This document shows positions 55,890-64,000 of a stretch of 64,000 nucleotides of DNA, piece after piece; the stretch's first letter is position 1; each line of letters starts with the position of its first letter. The notes under the pieces are model-generated. The model was not told the origin of the DNA. It saw only the letters and a list, made by a program, of their open reading frames with translations, and did not search any database. The position numbers and the translations under genes were made by a program. Origin of the DNA: Xylanibacter brevis ATCC 19188 (lineage in GTDB: Bacteria; Bacteroidota; Bacteroidia; Bacteroidales; Bacteroidaceae); assembly GCF_000621725.1 (NCBI RefSeq), contig NZ_JHXM01000011.1:62001-126000 (forward strand), read 5' to 3'.

Positions 55890-56915
55890 ATGACGTCAAA
55901 AGTATTATTAATATATACCGGTGGTACCATCGGCATGAATCAAAACCCACAGACAGGTGCTCTGGAGCCTTTTGACTTCGAGCACCTGCTCAGTCGGGTA
56001 CCTGAGCTGGCACAATTCCAAACAGAAATAGCCACTTACCAATTCAATCCGCCCATTGATTCTAGTGATATGTCACCCAGGCTTTGGACAGAGTTGGCAC
56101 ACATCATTGCTGATCACTATGACGAATTTGACGGTTTTGTTATCCTGCATGGAACTGACACAATGGCATATACTGCCTCCGCCCTATCATTCATGCTCGA
56201 GAACATTGCTAAACCCGTTATTCTAACAGGATCGCAATTGCCAATAGGACAGTTGCGTACAGACGGCAAGGAGAACCTTATCACCAGTATTGAGATAGCA
56301 GCTGCACGAAACCAAGATGGGACAGCAAAAGTACCAGAAGTAGGTATCTACTTCAATGGGCACCTAATGCGCGGAAACCGCACTACAAAACAGAGTGCTG
56401 ATGAATTTAATGCCTTCGAGTCATTCAATTACCCACATCTGGCCGATGCCGGTGTAGAGATAACCTATCATGATGAGTTTATACATCGTCCTGTGAAAAC
56501 AAGCTTTACACCACAGTTTAAACTAGACAACAACGTCATTATCTTTTCATTGTTTCCAGGCATTCGTGAAGACCTCATCCGTCACATCATAGCCACCCCC
56601 AACCTGCGTGCTATCGTCATGAGAACCTATGGTTCAGGTAACGCACCACAAAACCCGTGGCTCATCAATGCCCTGCGCGAAGGTACACGCAACGGTAAAA
56701 TCATTATCAACATCAGCCAATGTCTGCAAGGCTGTGTACAAATGGGGCGTTATGACACAGGTTATCAACTTCAAGAAGCAGGCGTAATCAGTGGATATGA
56801 CGGTACTGTTGAATCAGCAGTAACAAAACTCATGTATCTACAAGGAAAATATGAAGATCCCGAGCAGGTCCGCAAATTCATGCGACAAAGTATCTGTGGC
56901 GAGATTTCTATATAA
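55890..56915 (+). CDS. ansA: Type I L-asparaginase
   Basis: 341 residues, no signal peptide, so cytoplasmic. The two catalytic threonine motifs are YTGGTIGM (~10) and HGTDTMAYTASAL (~90), with LTGSQLP and the lysine in TDGKENL. Hydrolyses asparagine to aspartate and ammonia. It stands 39 bp after the porin gene and 29 bp before rubrerythrin. Confidence 0.95.
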   Translation: MTSKVLLIYTGGTIGMNQNPQTGALEPFDFEHLLSRVPELAQFQTEIATYQFNPPIDSSDMSPRLWTELAHIIADHYDEFDGFVILHGTDTMAYTASALSFMLENIAKPVILTGSQLPIGQLRTDGKENLITSIEIAAARNQDGTAKVPEVGIYFNGHLMRGNRTTKQSADEFNAFESFNYPHLADAGVEITYHDEFIHRPVKTSFTPQFKLDNNVIIFSLFPGIREDLIRHIIATPNLRAIVMRTYGSGNAPQNPWLINALREGTRNGKIIINISQCLQGCVQMGRYDTGYQLQEAGVISGYDGTVESAVTKLMYLQGKYEDPEQVRKFMRQSICGEISI

Positions 56916-56944
56916 TTTTATAACTAAACAAACACCAAACAAAA

Positions 56945-57487
56945 ATGAAAGATTTAAAAGGAACAAAAACAGAGAAGAATCTGCAAGAGGCATTTGCAGG
57001 TGAGTCACAGGCTCGTAATAAATACACTTATTGGGCTTCGAAAGCCAAGAAAGATGGTTTTGTGCAGATTGCAGCAATCTTTGAAGAAACTGCTGCTAAT
57101 GAGAAAGAGCATGCCAAGATGTGGTTCAAACTACTCGAAGGCGGAGCTATTAAGTCAACTGCAGAGAACCTTGAAGCCGCTGCAAATGGTGAGAACTTCG
57201 AGTGGACCGATATGTATGCACGTATGGCACAAGAGGCACGTGAGGAAGGATTTGATGAAATAGCCGCTAAGTTTGAGGCTGTAGGTAAGATTGAGAAAGA
57301 ACACGAGGCACGCTATCGTAAACTGTTAGACAACGTCAAGAAAGAGCGTGTATTCTCAAAGGATAACGATGTTATCTGGCAGTGTTCTAACTGCGGACAT
57401 ATTGTTATTGGAAAGAAAGCTCCCGAGATTTGTCCTGTATGTGATCACCCACAGGCATACTTCCAGGTTAAGGCCGAGAACTATTAA
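56945..57487 (+). CDS. rbr: Rubrerythrin
   Basis: 180 residues. An N-terminal ferritin-like four-helix bundle with the diiron ligands ([49 protein letters not shown]) and a C-terminal rubredoxin domain with two CxxC pairs (CSNCGH and CPVCDH). A peroxide-reducing enzyme of anaerobes. It is followed by a strong terminator and then the second tandem array. Confidence 0.96.
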   Translation: MKDLKGTKTEKNLQEAFAGESQARNKYTYWASKAKKDGFVQIAAIFEETAANEKEHAKMWFKLLEGGAIKSTAENLEAAANGENFEWTDMYARMAQEAREEGFDEIAAKFEAVGKIEKEHEARYRKLLDNVKKERVFSKDNDVIWQCSNCGHIVIGKKAPEICPVCDHPQAYFQVKAENY

Positions 57488-57506
57488 ATCCAAAGCACAA
57501 CACAGA

Positions 57507-57537
57507 AGAGTGAGCTAGCGATAGCTCACTCTTTTTT
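57507..57537 (+). terminator. Terminator of rubrerythrin
   Basis: AGAGTGAGCTA (57507-57517) and TAGCTCACTCT (57522-57532) form a perfect 11-bp stem with a 4-nt loop, followed by T residues to 57537. Confidence 0.9.
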
Positions 57538-57596
57538 ATTCTCTATATCCAACGTAACTATACTTCAAAAACAATGTTCTCCTTTAAAAAGGACTA

Positions 57597-57750
57597 AAGC
57601 AAGATTTTAGCGTAACCAAAGAGGGACTTTAGTGTAACCAAAGGGGGACTTTAGTGTAACCAAAGGGGGACTTTAGCGTAACCAAAGTAGAGTTTTAACG
57701 TAACTAAAGTGGCACTTTGACGATGCAATAGTGCCACTTTAAGGGGTTAA
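57597..57750. repeat. 22-bp phased tandem array B, 7 units
   Basis: Seven units in strict 22-bp register. Units 1-5 (57597-57706) share a core of the form GGGACTTTAG followed by YGTAACCA, with units 2-4 nearly identical and 1 and 5 diverged. Unit 6 (57707) is AAGTGGCACTTT and unit 7 (57729) TAGTGCCACTTT. The array sits between the ends of convergent genes (rbr and nhaD); apart from the rbr terminator nothing else is visible in 57488-57790. Confidence 0.93.
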
Positions 57751-57790
57751 AACAACTTGTTTCTATTGGAAATAACAGGAAAGTTATTGC

Positions 57791-59164
57791 CTATCCAAAG
57801 AAATAAATCTCGAGCCAAAGAACGGCAAAGCCTAGGAGAAAACCAAAGAGGACCTTAAGAGTAAGGTTCTTCAAGTACCATCCTACTCGTATATGCTCCA
57901 TTGACATAAGAGCCATGCCACTAGTACTGCCAACGGAAAGCAAGCAGCCACCGATTGCTGTACTATAAGCCACAACCTTCCAATAGGCACCATCCTGTGC
58001 ATAGTCACCTGCATTCCATACATCGTAGAGTGAGATATCACTTACGGCGATAACCAGTGAATCTACCAAACTGCTGAGGAAACCAGAAATAATGCCGACT
58101 ACCCATAAATTATTAATAGTCTTATCAATCCAGTCAGCCACCTCTGTCAGAACTCCCGTCTCGAAAACAACACCCATACCCAACATGGTTCCCATAACAA
58201 ACAGAACCTGCTGGATAGATTGGTACTGTATGGAACGAGGCAGACGACGACGTGACATCTGATCAGACTCGTTTAACTTACGATTGAAGGCTTCGTTGAC
58301 CACCCAAAGCACTGACAGGATGCAAAGAGCACCGAGAAATGCTGGAAGACGTGTGATACTCAAAAAGGTAGGTACGAACCATAATCCTCCAATGCCGACC
58401 AACAGCATTAGCATACGTTGCCAGCGGTTCAGTCGTGTATCATCACCACGATAAGGAGCTACTACCCACTCTATATCAAGACGTGAGGGCAACTGACGAG
58501 CTATGAGCAAGGTTGGCACCACCCAAGCAATGATGGCCGGTGCAACCATAAATGATGAAAAGTCGGTTGCTGTGATAGCTCCGTTATTCCACAAGATGAG
58601 GCCTGTGGGGTCGCCAATAACCGTAAAACTGCCTCCGCAAGTAGCTGCAAGAACAACAGCCGAACCAACAAGCATACGCTGACGACGACTCTTAATGATG
58701 CTGTGCATGATGACAAGCATCACAATAGTGGTGGTCAGCGTGTCAAGGTTGGCAGAGAGAACAAAAGCGGCAAGCGTGATGGTCCACAGAAGACGTTTCG
58801 AGTTACGTGTGCGGATCCACTCACTGATAAAGTCAAAGCAACCATTGTTGTTCAGTATCTCAATGATAGACATTGTGGCCAGAAGATACATCACAACAGA
58901 AGCTGCTTTACCTACGTAGTTCAGAAAAATGTTGCTATAGATAAAGTTCTTGATAGCCTGCTCATTGTTTGCATGATCAGTAAGATACTGAGCAAACAGA
59001 ACAGGATGCTGACTCATCACGAAATCACTGCCCCAACAGATGTAGACCACCCAGCCAATGGTACCCAGGAACATGGCTATTGCAGCCTTGTTCACACCTG
59101 TCAAATGTCCCGTAGCTATCAGCAAGAAGCTGAACAGCAACATGATAACAATAATGAGCGTCAT
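57791..59164 (-). CDS. nhaD: NhaD-type sodium:proton antiporter
   Basis: 457 residues with about twelve membrane helices, of the ion transporter (ArsB/NhaD) superfamily. Motifs include ATMSIIEILNNNGCFDFI, SANLDTLTTTIVMLVI and the second half GTMLGMGVVFETGVLTEVADWI, then GFLSSLVDSLVIAVSDIS (acidic membrane residues). It removes sodium from the cell in exchange for protons, and would use the sodium gradient that Rnf may build (inference). Confidence 0.9.
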   Translation of the reverse strand: MTLIIVIMLLFSFLLIATGHLTGVNKAAIAMFLGTIGWVVYICWGSDFVMSQHPVLFAQYLTDHANNEQAIKNFIYSNIFLNYVGKAASVVMYLLATMSIIEILNNNGCFDFISEWIRTRNSKRLLWTITLAAFVLSANLDTLTTTIVMLVIMHSIIKSRRQRMLVGSAVVLAATCGGSFTVIGDPTGLILWNNGAITATDFSSFMVAPAIIAWVVPTLLIARQLPSRLDIEWVVAPYRGDDTRLNRWQRMLMLLVGIGGLWFVPTFLSITRLPAFLGALCILSVLWVVNEAFNRKLNESDQMSRRRLPRSIQYQSIQQVLFVMGTMLGMGVVFETGVLTEVADWIDKTINNLWVVGIISGFLSSLVDSLVIAVSDISLYDVWNAGDYAQDGAYWKVVAYSTAIGGCLLSVGSTSGMALMSMEHIRVGWYLKNLTLKVLFGFLLGFAVLWLEIYFFG

Positions 59165-59198
59165 CTTTCCGAAACTATTAGGTAAAAACTATTCTTCT

Positions 59199-59783
59199 TT
59201 ATTTAGCAGCCTTCTTATAGCGCTTGTTCATGCCATTGATAACATCCTGAGTGATGTCGTGTTTCTTTCCGGCATAAAGCACTGCAGCCTTATTCAGTAT
59301 AATGTCGTATTTCTTATCCTTGTTATAGTCAGCGAGGAAATTATCCAGGCTATCCTGGAAAGCCTGCAGCAGCTTTGCCTGCTCTGATGCCAGTTCATTC
59401 TCCAGACGCTGCTGAAGAGCTACCAAGTTATTCTGCTCGCGCTGAAGAGCTGCCTGTGCATTCTCGGCCTGCTCACGCGATGTGAATCCGTTGTTCTGTA
59501 ATTTACTCTGGAAATTTGCTACGTTGGTCTCCAACTGCTTTGACTTCGAAGTCATTGTATTACGAGCGTTGTTGCTTTTCTTCTCCAATTCAGCTGTCGT
59601 GCTCTTGGTAAACTCATAATGAGCCAACAGAGTATCCAACTCGATATAACCAACGCTGATACCAGAGGCGCTGTTACTACCTACCTCAGCGGGCTCATCC
59701 ATTTTAGGACTCTGATTGTTGCAAGAAACCAACAGTGCAGCCAAGGCTGTCACCGACATAACACTTTTAATGATCTTTTTCAT
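59199..59783 (-). CDS. OmpH/Skp-like lipoprotein chaperone
   Basis: 194 residues. Lipobox AALLVSC (Cys21), then an acidic linker and a long coiled coil (~60-165, many Gln, Glu, Lys and Asn), as in Skp/OmpH. The end YDIILNKAAVLYAGKKHDITQDVI is the typical C-terminal strand and helix. A periplasmic chaperone for outer-membrane proteins, here lipid-anchored, unlike soluble E. coli Skp. It follows the small membrane protein gene by 15 bp. Confidence 0.88.
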   Translation of the reverse strand: MKKIIKSVMSVTALAALLVSCNNQSPKMDEPAEVGSNSASGISVGYIELDTLLAHYEFTKSTTAELEKKSNNARNTMTSKSKQLETNVANFQSKLQNNGFTSREQAENAQAALQREQNNLVALQQRLENELASEQAKLLQAFQDSLDNFLADYNKDKKYDIILNKAAVLYAGKKHDITQDVINGMNKRYKKAAK

Positions 59784-59798
59784 TTTATATGTTTTTAG

Positions 59799-60011
59799 TT
59801 AATTATTTCTTTCACTTACCGCAAAGCGTCTTTCGCGTCGTGCTTCACGATCCTGATCCATCACACAGTGAATACCTCGTTCGCGCATAGCTTTTGAATC
59901 ATGAATATGCTGCGATGCGAAGCGTCCATTTTGCTTAAAAAGCAATTTAATGCACAAAAATGCCATAGCTATAGCAATTATTAACGTGCTAATGACTAAA
60001 ATCTCAACCAT
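59799..60011 (-). CDS. Small single-helix membrane protein
   Basis: 70 residues from the ATG at 60011: one transmembrane helix (3-25: EILVISTLIIAIAMAFLCIKL), then a basic cytoplasmic tail with SKAMRERGIHCVMDQDREARRERR. I recall related proteins of this size in Bacteroides, without known function. The frame is open further up to 60137, but that part would lie inside the divergent pepD gene and upstream of the promoter. Confidence 0.7.
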   Translation of the reverse strand: MVEILVISTLIIAIAMAFLCIKLLFKQNGRFASQHIHDSKAMRERGIHCVMDQDREARRERRFAVSERNN

Positions 60012-60031
60012 TTTTACTAATTTTGCGGGTG

Positions 60032-60039
60032 CAAAGATA
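60032..60039 (-). promoter_or_regulatory. -7 promoter element of the small membrane protein and ompH-like genes
   Basis: TATCTTTG on the minus strand, 20 nt before the ATG at 60011. A plus-strand TAATTTTG at 60018-60025 faces it from 6 bp away. Confidence 0.5.
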
Positions 60040-60078
60040 ATAAATAAATGAATAAACAATATAAATTTTACATTAAAA

Positions 60079-61530
60079 ATGAATAAAAGTAGCCTTAAAC
60101 CCGCATCTGTCTTCGAGCAGTTTGCAAAGATTAACACAATTCCACGTCCTTCAAAGCGCGAGGAAAAGATGATTGATTACCTGAAAAAGTGGGGCGAAAG
60201 TCATCAACTAGATACACATGTCGACGAAACTGGTAACGTCATTATTCGTAAGCCAGCCACTCCTGGCTATGAAGACCGCAAGACCGTGATTCTGCAGAGT
60301 CACATGGATATGGTGTGCGACAAGCTGGTAGATATAGAATTCGATTTTGACAAAGACGCCATCCAGACATATGTTGATGGCGACTGGCTGAAAGCTAAGG
60401 GTACCACACTGGGCGCAGACGACGGCATCGGATGTGCCATTGAACTGGCCATTCTCGAAGCTAACGACATTGAACATGGTCCTCTAGAGTGCGTATTCAC
60501 ACGCGATGAAGAGACCGGTCTTTCAGGCGCAGAAGGCATGAAGGCCGACTTTATGACGGGTGATTACCTTATTAACCTAGATTCCGAAGACGAAGGCGAG
60601 ATGTTTGTATCATGTGCTGGCGGACGCAACACCACTGCCAAGTTCACATTCAAGCGCGAAGAGGCTCCTGCCAACTCGTTCTTCATGCGTGGCCAATTGA
60701 AAGGCCTCACTGGTGGTCATTCTGGCGACGACATCAACAAGAAGCGTGCCAACGCCATTAAACTGCTGGGGCGTTTCCTGTATCAGGAGATGAAACGCTA
60801 TGAAGGTATTCGTCTGGCTCAGTTCCATTCTGGCAAGCTGCATAATGCCATTCCTCGTGATGGTCAGTTTGTTGTTGCAGTACCCAGCGCCATCAAAGAG
60901 AATGTAAAGGCCGACTGGAACGTATTTTCAGCAGAAGTTGAGGAAGAGTTCCATGTAACTGACACTCAGATGGTATGGTCTATGGAAAGCACCGAAGCTG
61001 AGTCTGTGATTGAGAAAACAGTTGCAGACAACTTTATCCGCGCTATCCAGGCTGTAGATAACGGAATTTACGCCATTTGCCAAGATCCAGAGCTGAATGG
61101 CATGGTGGAGACTTCAAGCAACATTGCAAGCATTCACACTACAGAGAATGAGATCAACATCCTGTCTTCACAGCGTTCAAACGTGATGTCCAACCTCGAC
61201 AACATGTGCGCCACCATCATTGCAACCTTTGAGTTAGCTGGCGCCGAGGCACACTCAAGCGATGGATATCCTGCATGGAAGATGCGTGCTGAGAGCAAGT
61301 TGCGCGATACAGTAGTAGAGACCTACAAAGAACTATTTGGTAAAGAGCCCATCGTACGCGGCATCCACGCAGGCCTGGAATGCGGTCTGTTCTCAGAGCG
61401 CTATCCTAATATCGACATGATATCATTCGGCCCCACCCTTCGCGATGTTCATACCCCCGACGAGCGACTCTATATTCCCTCTGTACAGATGGTTTGGGAT
61501 CACTTGCTGCTCGTTCTGAAACGTATATGA
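60079..61530 (+). CDS. pepD: Aminoacyl-histidine dipeptidase (PepD)
   Basis: 483 residues, an M20-family zinc peptidase. Metal and catalytic motifs: LQSHMDMVCDK, GADDGIGCAI, TRDEETGLSGA and LINLDSEDEGEM, with the late GIHAGLECG. It cleaves Xaa-His dipeptides and probably other dipeptides, fitting a peptide-using anaerobe. Its stop overlaps the uvrA start by 4 bp. Confidence 0.95.
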   Translation: MNKSSLKPASVFEQFAKINTIPRPSKREEKMIDYLKKWGESHQLDTHVDETGNVIIRKPATPGYEDRKTVILQSHMDMVCDKLVDIEFDFDKDAIQTYVDGDWLKAKGTTLGADDGIGCAIELAILEANDIEHGPLECVFTRDEETGLSGAEGMKADFMTGDYLINLDSEDEGEMFVSCAGGRNTTAKFTFKREEAPANSFFMRGQLKGLTGGHSGDDINKKRANAIKLLGRFLYQEMKRYEGIRLAQFHSGKLHNAIPRDGQFVVAVPSAIKENVKADWNVFSAEVEEEFHVTDTQMVWSMESTEAESVIEKTVADNFIRAIQAVDNGIYAICQDPELNGMVETSSNIASIHTTENEINILSSQRSNVMSNLDNMCATIIATFELAGAEAHSSDGYPAWKMRAESKLRDTVVETYKELFGKEPIVRGIHAGLECGLFSERYPNIDMISFGPTLRDVHTPDERLYIPSVQMVWDHLLLVLKRI

Positions 61531-64000
61531 TTAACGACTATATTGAAATAAAAGGAGCGCGCGTCAACAATCTCAAGAATGTTGACGTGCGCCTTCCCAG
61601 AGGAAAGTTTGTTGTCATAGCCGGTGTTTCTGGCTCTGGCAAATCATCATTGGCCTTCGACACACTTTATGCCGAAGGCCAGCGTCGCTACGTAGAAAGT
61701 CTGTCCAGCTATGCTCGCCAATTCCTGGGGCGCATGAATAAACCCGAGTGCGACTTCATACGCGGCATTCCGCCTGCTATTGCTATCGAACAGAAAGTGA
61801 TAGCGCGCAATCCCAGAAGTACCGTTGGCACGTCAACAGAGATATACGAATACCTGCATCTTCTGTTTGCACGTATTGGAAAGACCTATTCTCCCATCAG
61901 CGGAGAAGAGGTCAAAAAGCATTCTACTGAGGATGTCATTCAGAAAATGCTTGAGTTCTCCCAAGGCACTAAATTTGTGGTAATGGCACCACTGAGAGTA
62001 CCTCAAGGACGAACCGTGGAAGAACAACTGAAAGCCAGCATTCTTCAAGGATACGCACGTATCTATGTCAACAATGACTTTCAACGCATAGACGACTATC
62101 TAGAGTCAGAGAAGCCAGGAGACGAGGAGATATTCATCGTCATCGATCGTTTATCTGTTGACGACACAAAAGATGTCATTGCACGCCTTGTTGACTCTGC
62201 AGAAACAGCTTTCTACGAAGGACAGGGCGAAATGCGTCTCATGTTCCTGCCATCAAACATCTATTACAACTTCTCTACTCGCTTTGAGGCCGATGGCATC
62301 ACTTTCGAGGAGCCCACCGACCAAATGTTCTCGTTTAACTCACCTGCAGGTGCTTGCCCAGAATGCCAAGGTTTTGGACGCATTGTAGGTATTGACGAAC
62401 ACTTGGTCATCCCCAATACCTCCTTATCCGTCTATGATGGCTGTGTTGTATGTTGGCGTGGCGAGAAGATGAGCGAATGGCAAAAGTGGTTCATTCAGCA
62501 TGCGGCTAAAGACGACTTTCCTATCTTCGAACCATACTACAATCTGACACAGAAGCAGAAAGACTGGCTGTGGCACGGTCTCCCCTCTGATAAGAATCTG
62601 AAGGAGAAGCCATGCATTGACAGTTTCTTTCAGATGGTGAAAGAAAACCAGTACAAGATACAATACCGCGTGATGCTGAGTCGCTATCGTGGCAAGACCA
62701 CGTGTCCCACATGTCACGGAACGCGATTAAAGAAAGAGGCTGAATACGTAAAGATTGGTGGAAGAAGCATTACCGACTTGGTACAGATGCCAGTTGTAAG
62801 ACTGAAAGAATGGTTCAACAATCTGGAACTATCTGAGCATGATGCAAAGATTGCCAAGCGACTACTGGTTGAGATCAACAGTCGTCTTCAGTTCATGCTT
62901 GACGTTGGCTTAGGCTATCTAACACTTAATCGCCTTTCAAACACACTCTCTGGTGGCGAAAGTCAGCGCATAAACCTTTGCACATCACTTGGTTCATCAC
63001 TTGTTGGCTCATTGTATATTCTAGACGAGCCCAGTATTGGTTTGCATTCACGCGACACCGATAGGCTTATCAAAGTGTTGAAAGAACTACAAGCCATTGG
63101 AAACACAGTGGTAGTGGTAGAACACGATGAAGATATCATCCGCGCAGCCGACTATCTGATTGACGTAGGTCCTGACGCAGGTCGTCTGGGTGGCGAAATT
63201 GTATTTGCTGATGATCCCAAGAATGCGGATAAAGACAATGAGACACAATCCAGAAGCCACACCGTTGCTTACCTCACAGGCAAAGAGACAATACCTGTGC
63301 CAGAAAGCCGCCGCCCATGGAACCAGCATATTGACATCATAGGTGCGCGAATGAACAATCTGCGTGGCATCAATGTGTCAATTCCTCTTAATGTCTTAAC
63401 TGTAGTAACAGGTGTCAGCGGAAGCGGAAAATCTAGCCTCATAAAAGGCATTCTCTATCCTGCTTTAAAACGACATCTTGGCGAGGTCTTCGACGCTCCT
63501 GGTGAGTTCACAAGCCTTGGAGGCGATATTGACGCCATCAAACATATTGAGTTCGTAGATCAGAACCCCATCGGTAAATCGACACGAAGCAATCCTGCAA
63601 CTTACGTGAAAGCATATGACTGCATACGTGACTTGTTTGCAGAACAACCACTGGCTCTGCAGATGGGCTTCACGCCACAATACTTCTCGTTCAACACCGA
63701 TGGAGGACGATGCGACGAGTGTAAAGGTGCAGGAACGATTACGGTAGAGATGCAGTTTATGGCTGACCTGGTGCTGGAATGCGAAGCCTGTCATGGACAT
63801 CGCTTCAAGCACGACATCCTGGATGTAAGGTATGATGGCAAAAACATTGACGATGTTCTTAACATGACCATCAATGAGGCTGTTGAGTTCTTCGGAGCTC
63901 GAAATCAGAAAGCTATTGTCAATCGCCTGAAACCACTGCAGGATGTAGGATTGGGATATATCAAACTGGGACAAAGCTCCTCTACATTGTCTGGTGGCGA
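61527..64000 (+). CDS. uvrA: UvrABC excinuclease subunit A (continues past the window)
   Basis: The ATG at 61527 overlaps the pepD stop; 824 residues are visible without a stop. First Walker [10 protein letters not shown] (33-41), [11 protein letters not shown], zinc motif CPECQGFG (~276) with partner CPTC (~393), first signature [11 protein letters not shown] (~475), Walker [16 protein letters not shown]. The second half has [10 protein letters not shown] (~632), the zinc pair CDECKGAG (~732) and CEACHG (~754), and runs out at the second LSGG signature. It detects DNA damage in nucleotide excision repair. It is UvrA type with all zinc cysteines present. Confidence 0.97.
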   Translation, partial: MINDYIEIKGARVNNLKNVDVRLPRGKFVVIAGVSGSGKSSLAFDTLYAEGQRRYVESLSSYARQFLGRMNKPECDFIRGIPPAIAIEQKVIARNPRSTVGTSTEIYEYLHLLFARIGKTYSPISGEEVKKHSTEDVIQKMLEFSQGTKFVVMAPLRVPQGRTVEEQLKASILQGYARIYVNNDFQRIDDYLESEKPGDEEIFIVIDRLSVDDTKDVIARLVDSAETAFYEGQGEMRLMFLPSNIYYNFSTRFEADGITFEEPTDQMFSFNSPAGACPECQGFGRIVGIDEHLVIPNTSLSVYDGCVVCWRGEKMSEWQKWFIQHAAKDDFPIFEPYYNLTQKQKDWLWHGLPSDKNLKEKPCIDSFFQMVKENQYKIQYRVMLSRYRGKTTCPTCHGTRLKKEAEYVKIGGRSITDLVQMPVVRLKEWFNNLELSEHDAKIAKRLLVEINSRLQFMLDVGLGYLTLNRLSNTLSGGESQRINLCTSLGSSLVGSLYILDEPSIGLHSRDTDRLIKVLKELQAIGNTVVVVEHDEDIIRAADYLIDVGPDAGRLGGEIVFADDPKNADKDNETQSRSHTVAYLTGKETIPVPESRRPWNQHIDIIGARMNNLRGINVSIPLNVLTVVTGVSGSGKSSLIKGILYPALKRHLGEVFDAPGEFTSLGGDIDAIKHIEFVDQNPIGKSTRSNPATYVKAYDCIRDLFAEQPLALQMGFTPQYFSFNTDGGRCDECKGAGTITVEMQFMADLVLECEACHGHRFKHDILDVRYDGKNIDDVLNMTINEAVEFFGARNQKAIVNRLKPLQDVGLGYIKLGQSSSTLSGG

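Noticed and set aside
63465..63974. 169-codon open frame antisense to uvrA
   Set aside because: It is a shadow of the uvrA coding frame, which carries unmistakable ABC and zinc motifs on the other strand.

Overview
The window is 64 kb of chromosome from a member of the Bacteroidales, most likely the Prevotellaceae. Family-level evidence includes a SecA of about 1,120 residues, Rho with a long acidic disordered insert, a sensor kinase of what I recall as the DUF5112/DUF5113 type paired with a LuxR-like regulator, DUF4270 and DUF4105 proteins, GldE, OmpH-type lipoproteins, a NhaD antiporter, a complete Rnf complex, class III fructose bisphosphatase, and many -7 promoter elements of the form TAnnTTTG with almost no Shine-Dalgarno sites. 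I saw no tRNA, rRNA, insertion sequence, prophage, CRISPR or conjugative element. This is core chromosome, dense and mostly in short operons.

Layout. 1-5.5 kb: lysC-lysA, a degenerate glycosyltransferase and fbp (+). 5.5-14.9 kb (-): hybrid kinase, then rho with its own promoter, then kdgK-eda-giant sensor kinase-response regulator-small AbgT-like membrane protein, closely packed or overlapping, which links ketodeoxygluconate metabolism to a signalling pair. 15-17.4 kb (+): ruvC, a double ATP-binding cassette protein and a secreted protein. 17.4-17.8 kb: a gene-free stretch with a 22-bp phased tandem array. 17.8-20.4 kb (-): dapA, a DMT permease and truA. 20.6 kb: a sigma factor (+). 21.2-25.3 kb (-): an unknown acidic protein, a CLC channel, fmt, a 37-residue protein and rpe. 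25.4-30.9 kb (+): rseC and rnfBCDGEA. 31.2-33.9 kb (+): a ThiE/TenI-like protein, prs and a TlpA-like lipoprotein. 34-35.2 kb (-): panC-panD. 35.3-38.5 kb (+): a half-size glycogen-synthase-like protein, a DUF4270 lipoprotein, a 42-residue protein and a fused YraN. 38.6-44.1 kb (-): a PpiD/SurA-like foldase and an outer-membrane protein-lptC-gldE cluster. 44.2-57.5 kb (+): a DUF4105/Lnb-like protein with a phosphatase-like pseudoenzyme, secA with an orphan ABC ATPase, HU, a 29-residue basic protein, rng, rlmD, a porin, ansA and rubrerythrin. 57.5-57.8 kb: a second 22-bp phased array. 57.8-60 kb (-): nhaD, ompH and a small membrane protein. 60-64 kb (+): pepD and uvrA, which runs off the end.

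The most interesting signals are: two 22-bp phased arrays, each between convergent genes and each ending in related AGTGGCACT units; an alkaline-phosphatase-fold protein that has lost nearly all catalytic residues; a terminator-like hairpin inside the rho leader; several genes whose -7 element is so close to the start codon that the mRNA must be leaderless or nearly so; a two-in-one sensor kinase; and three tiny genes of 29-42 codons.
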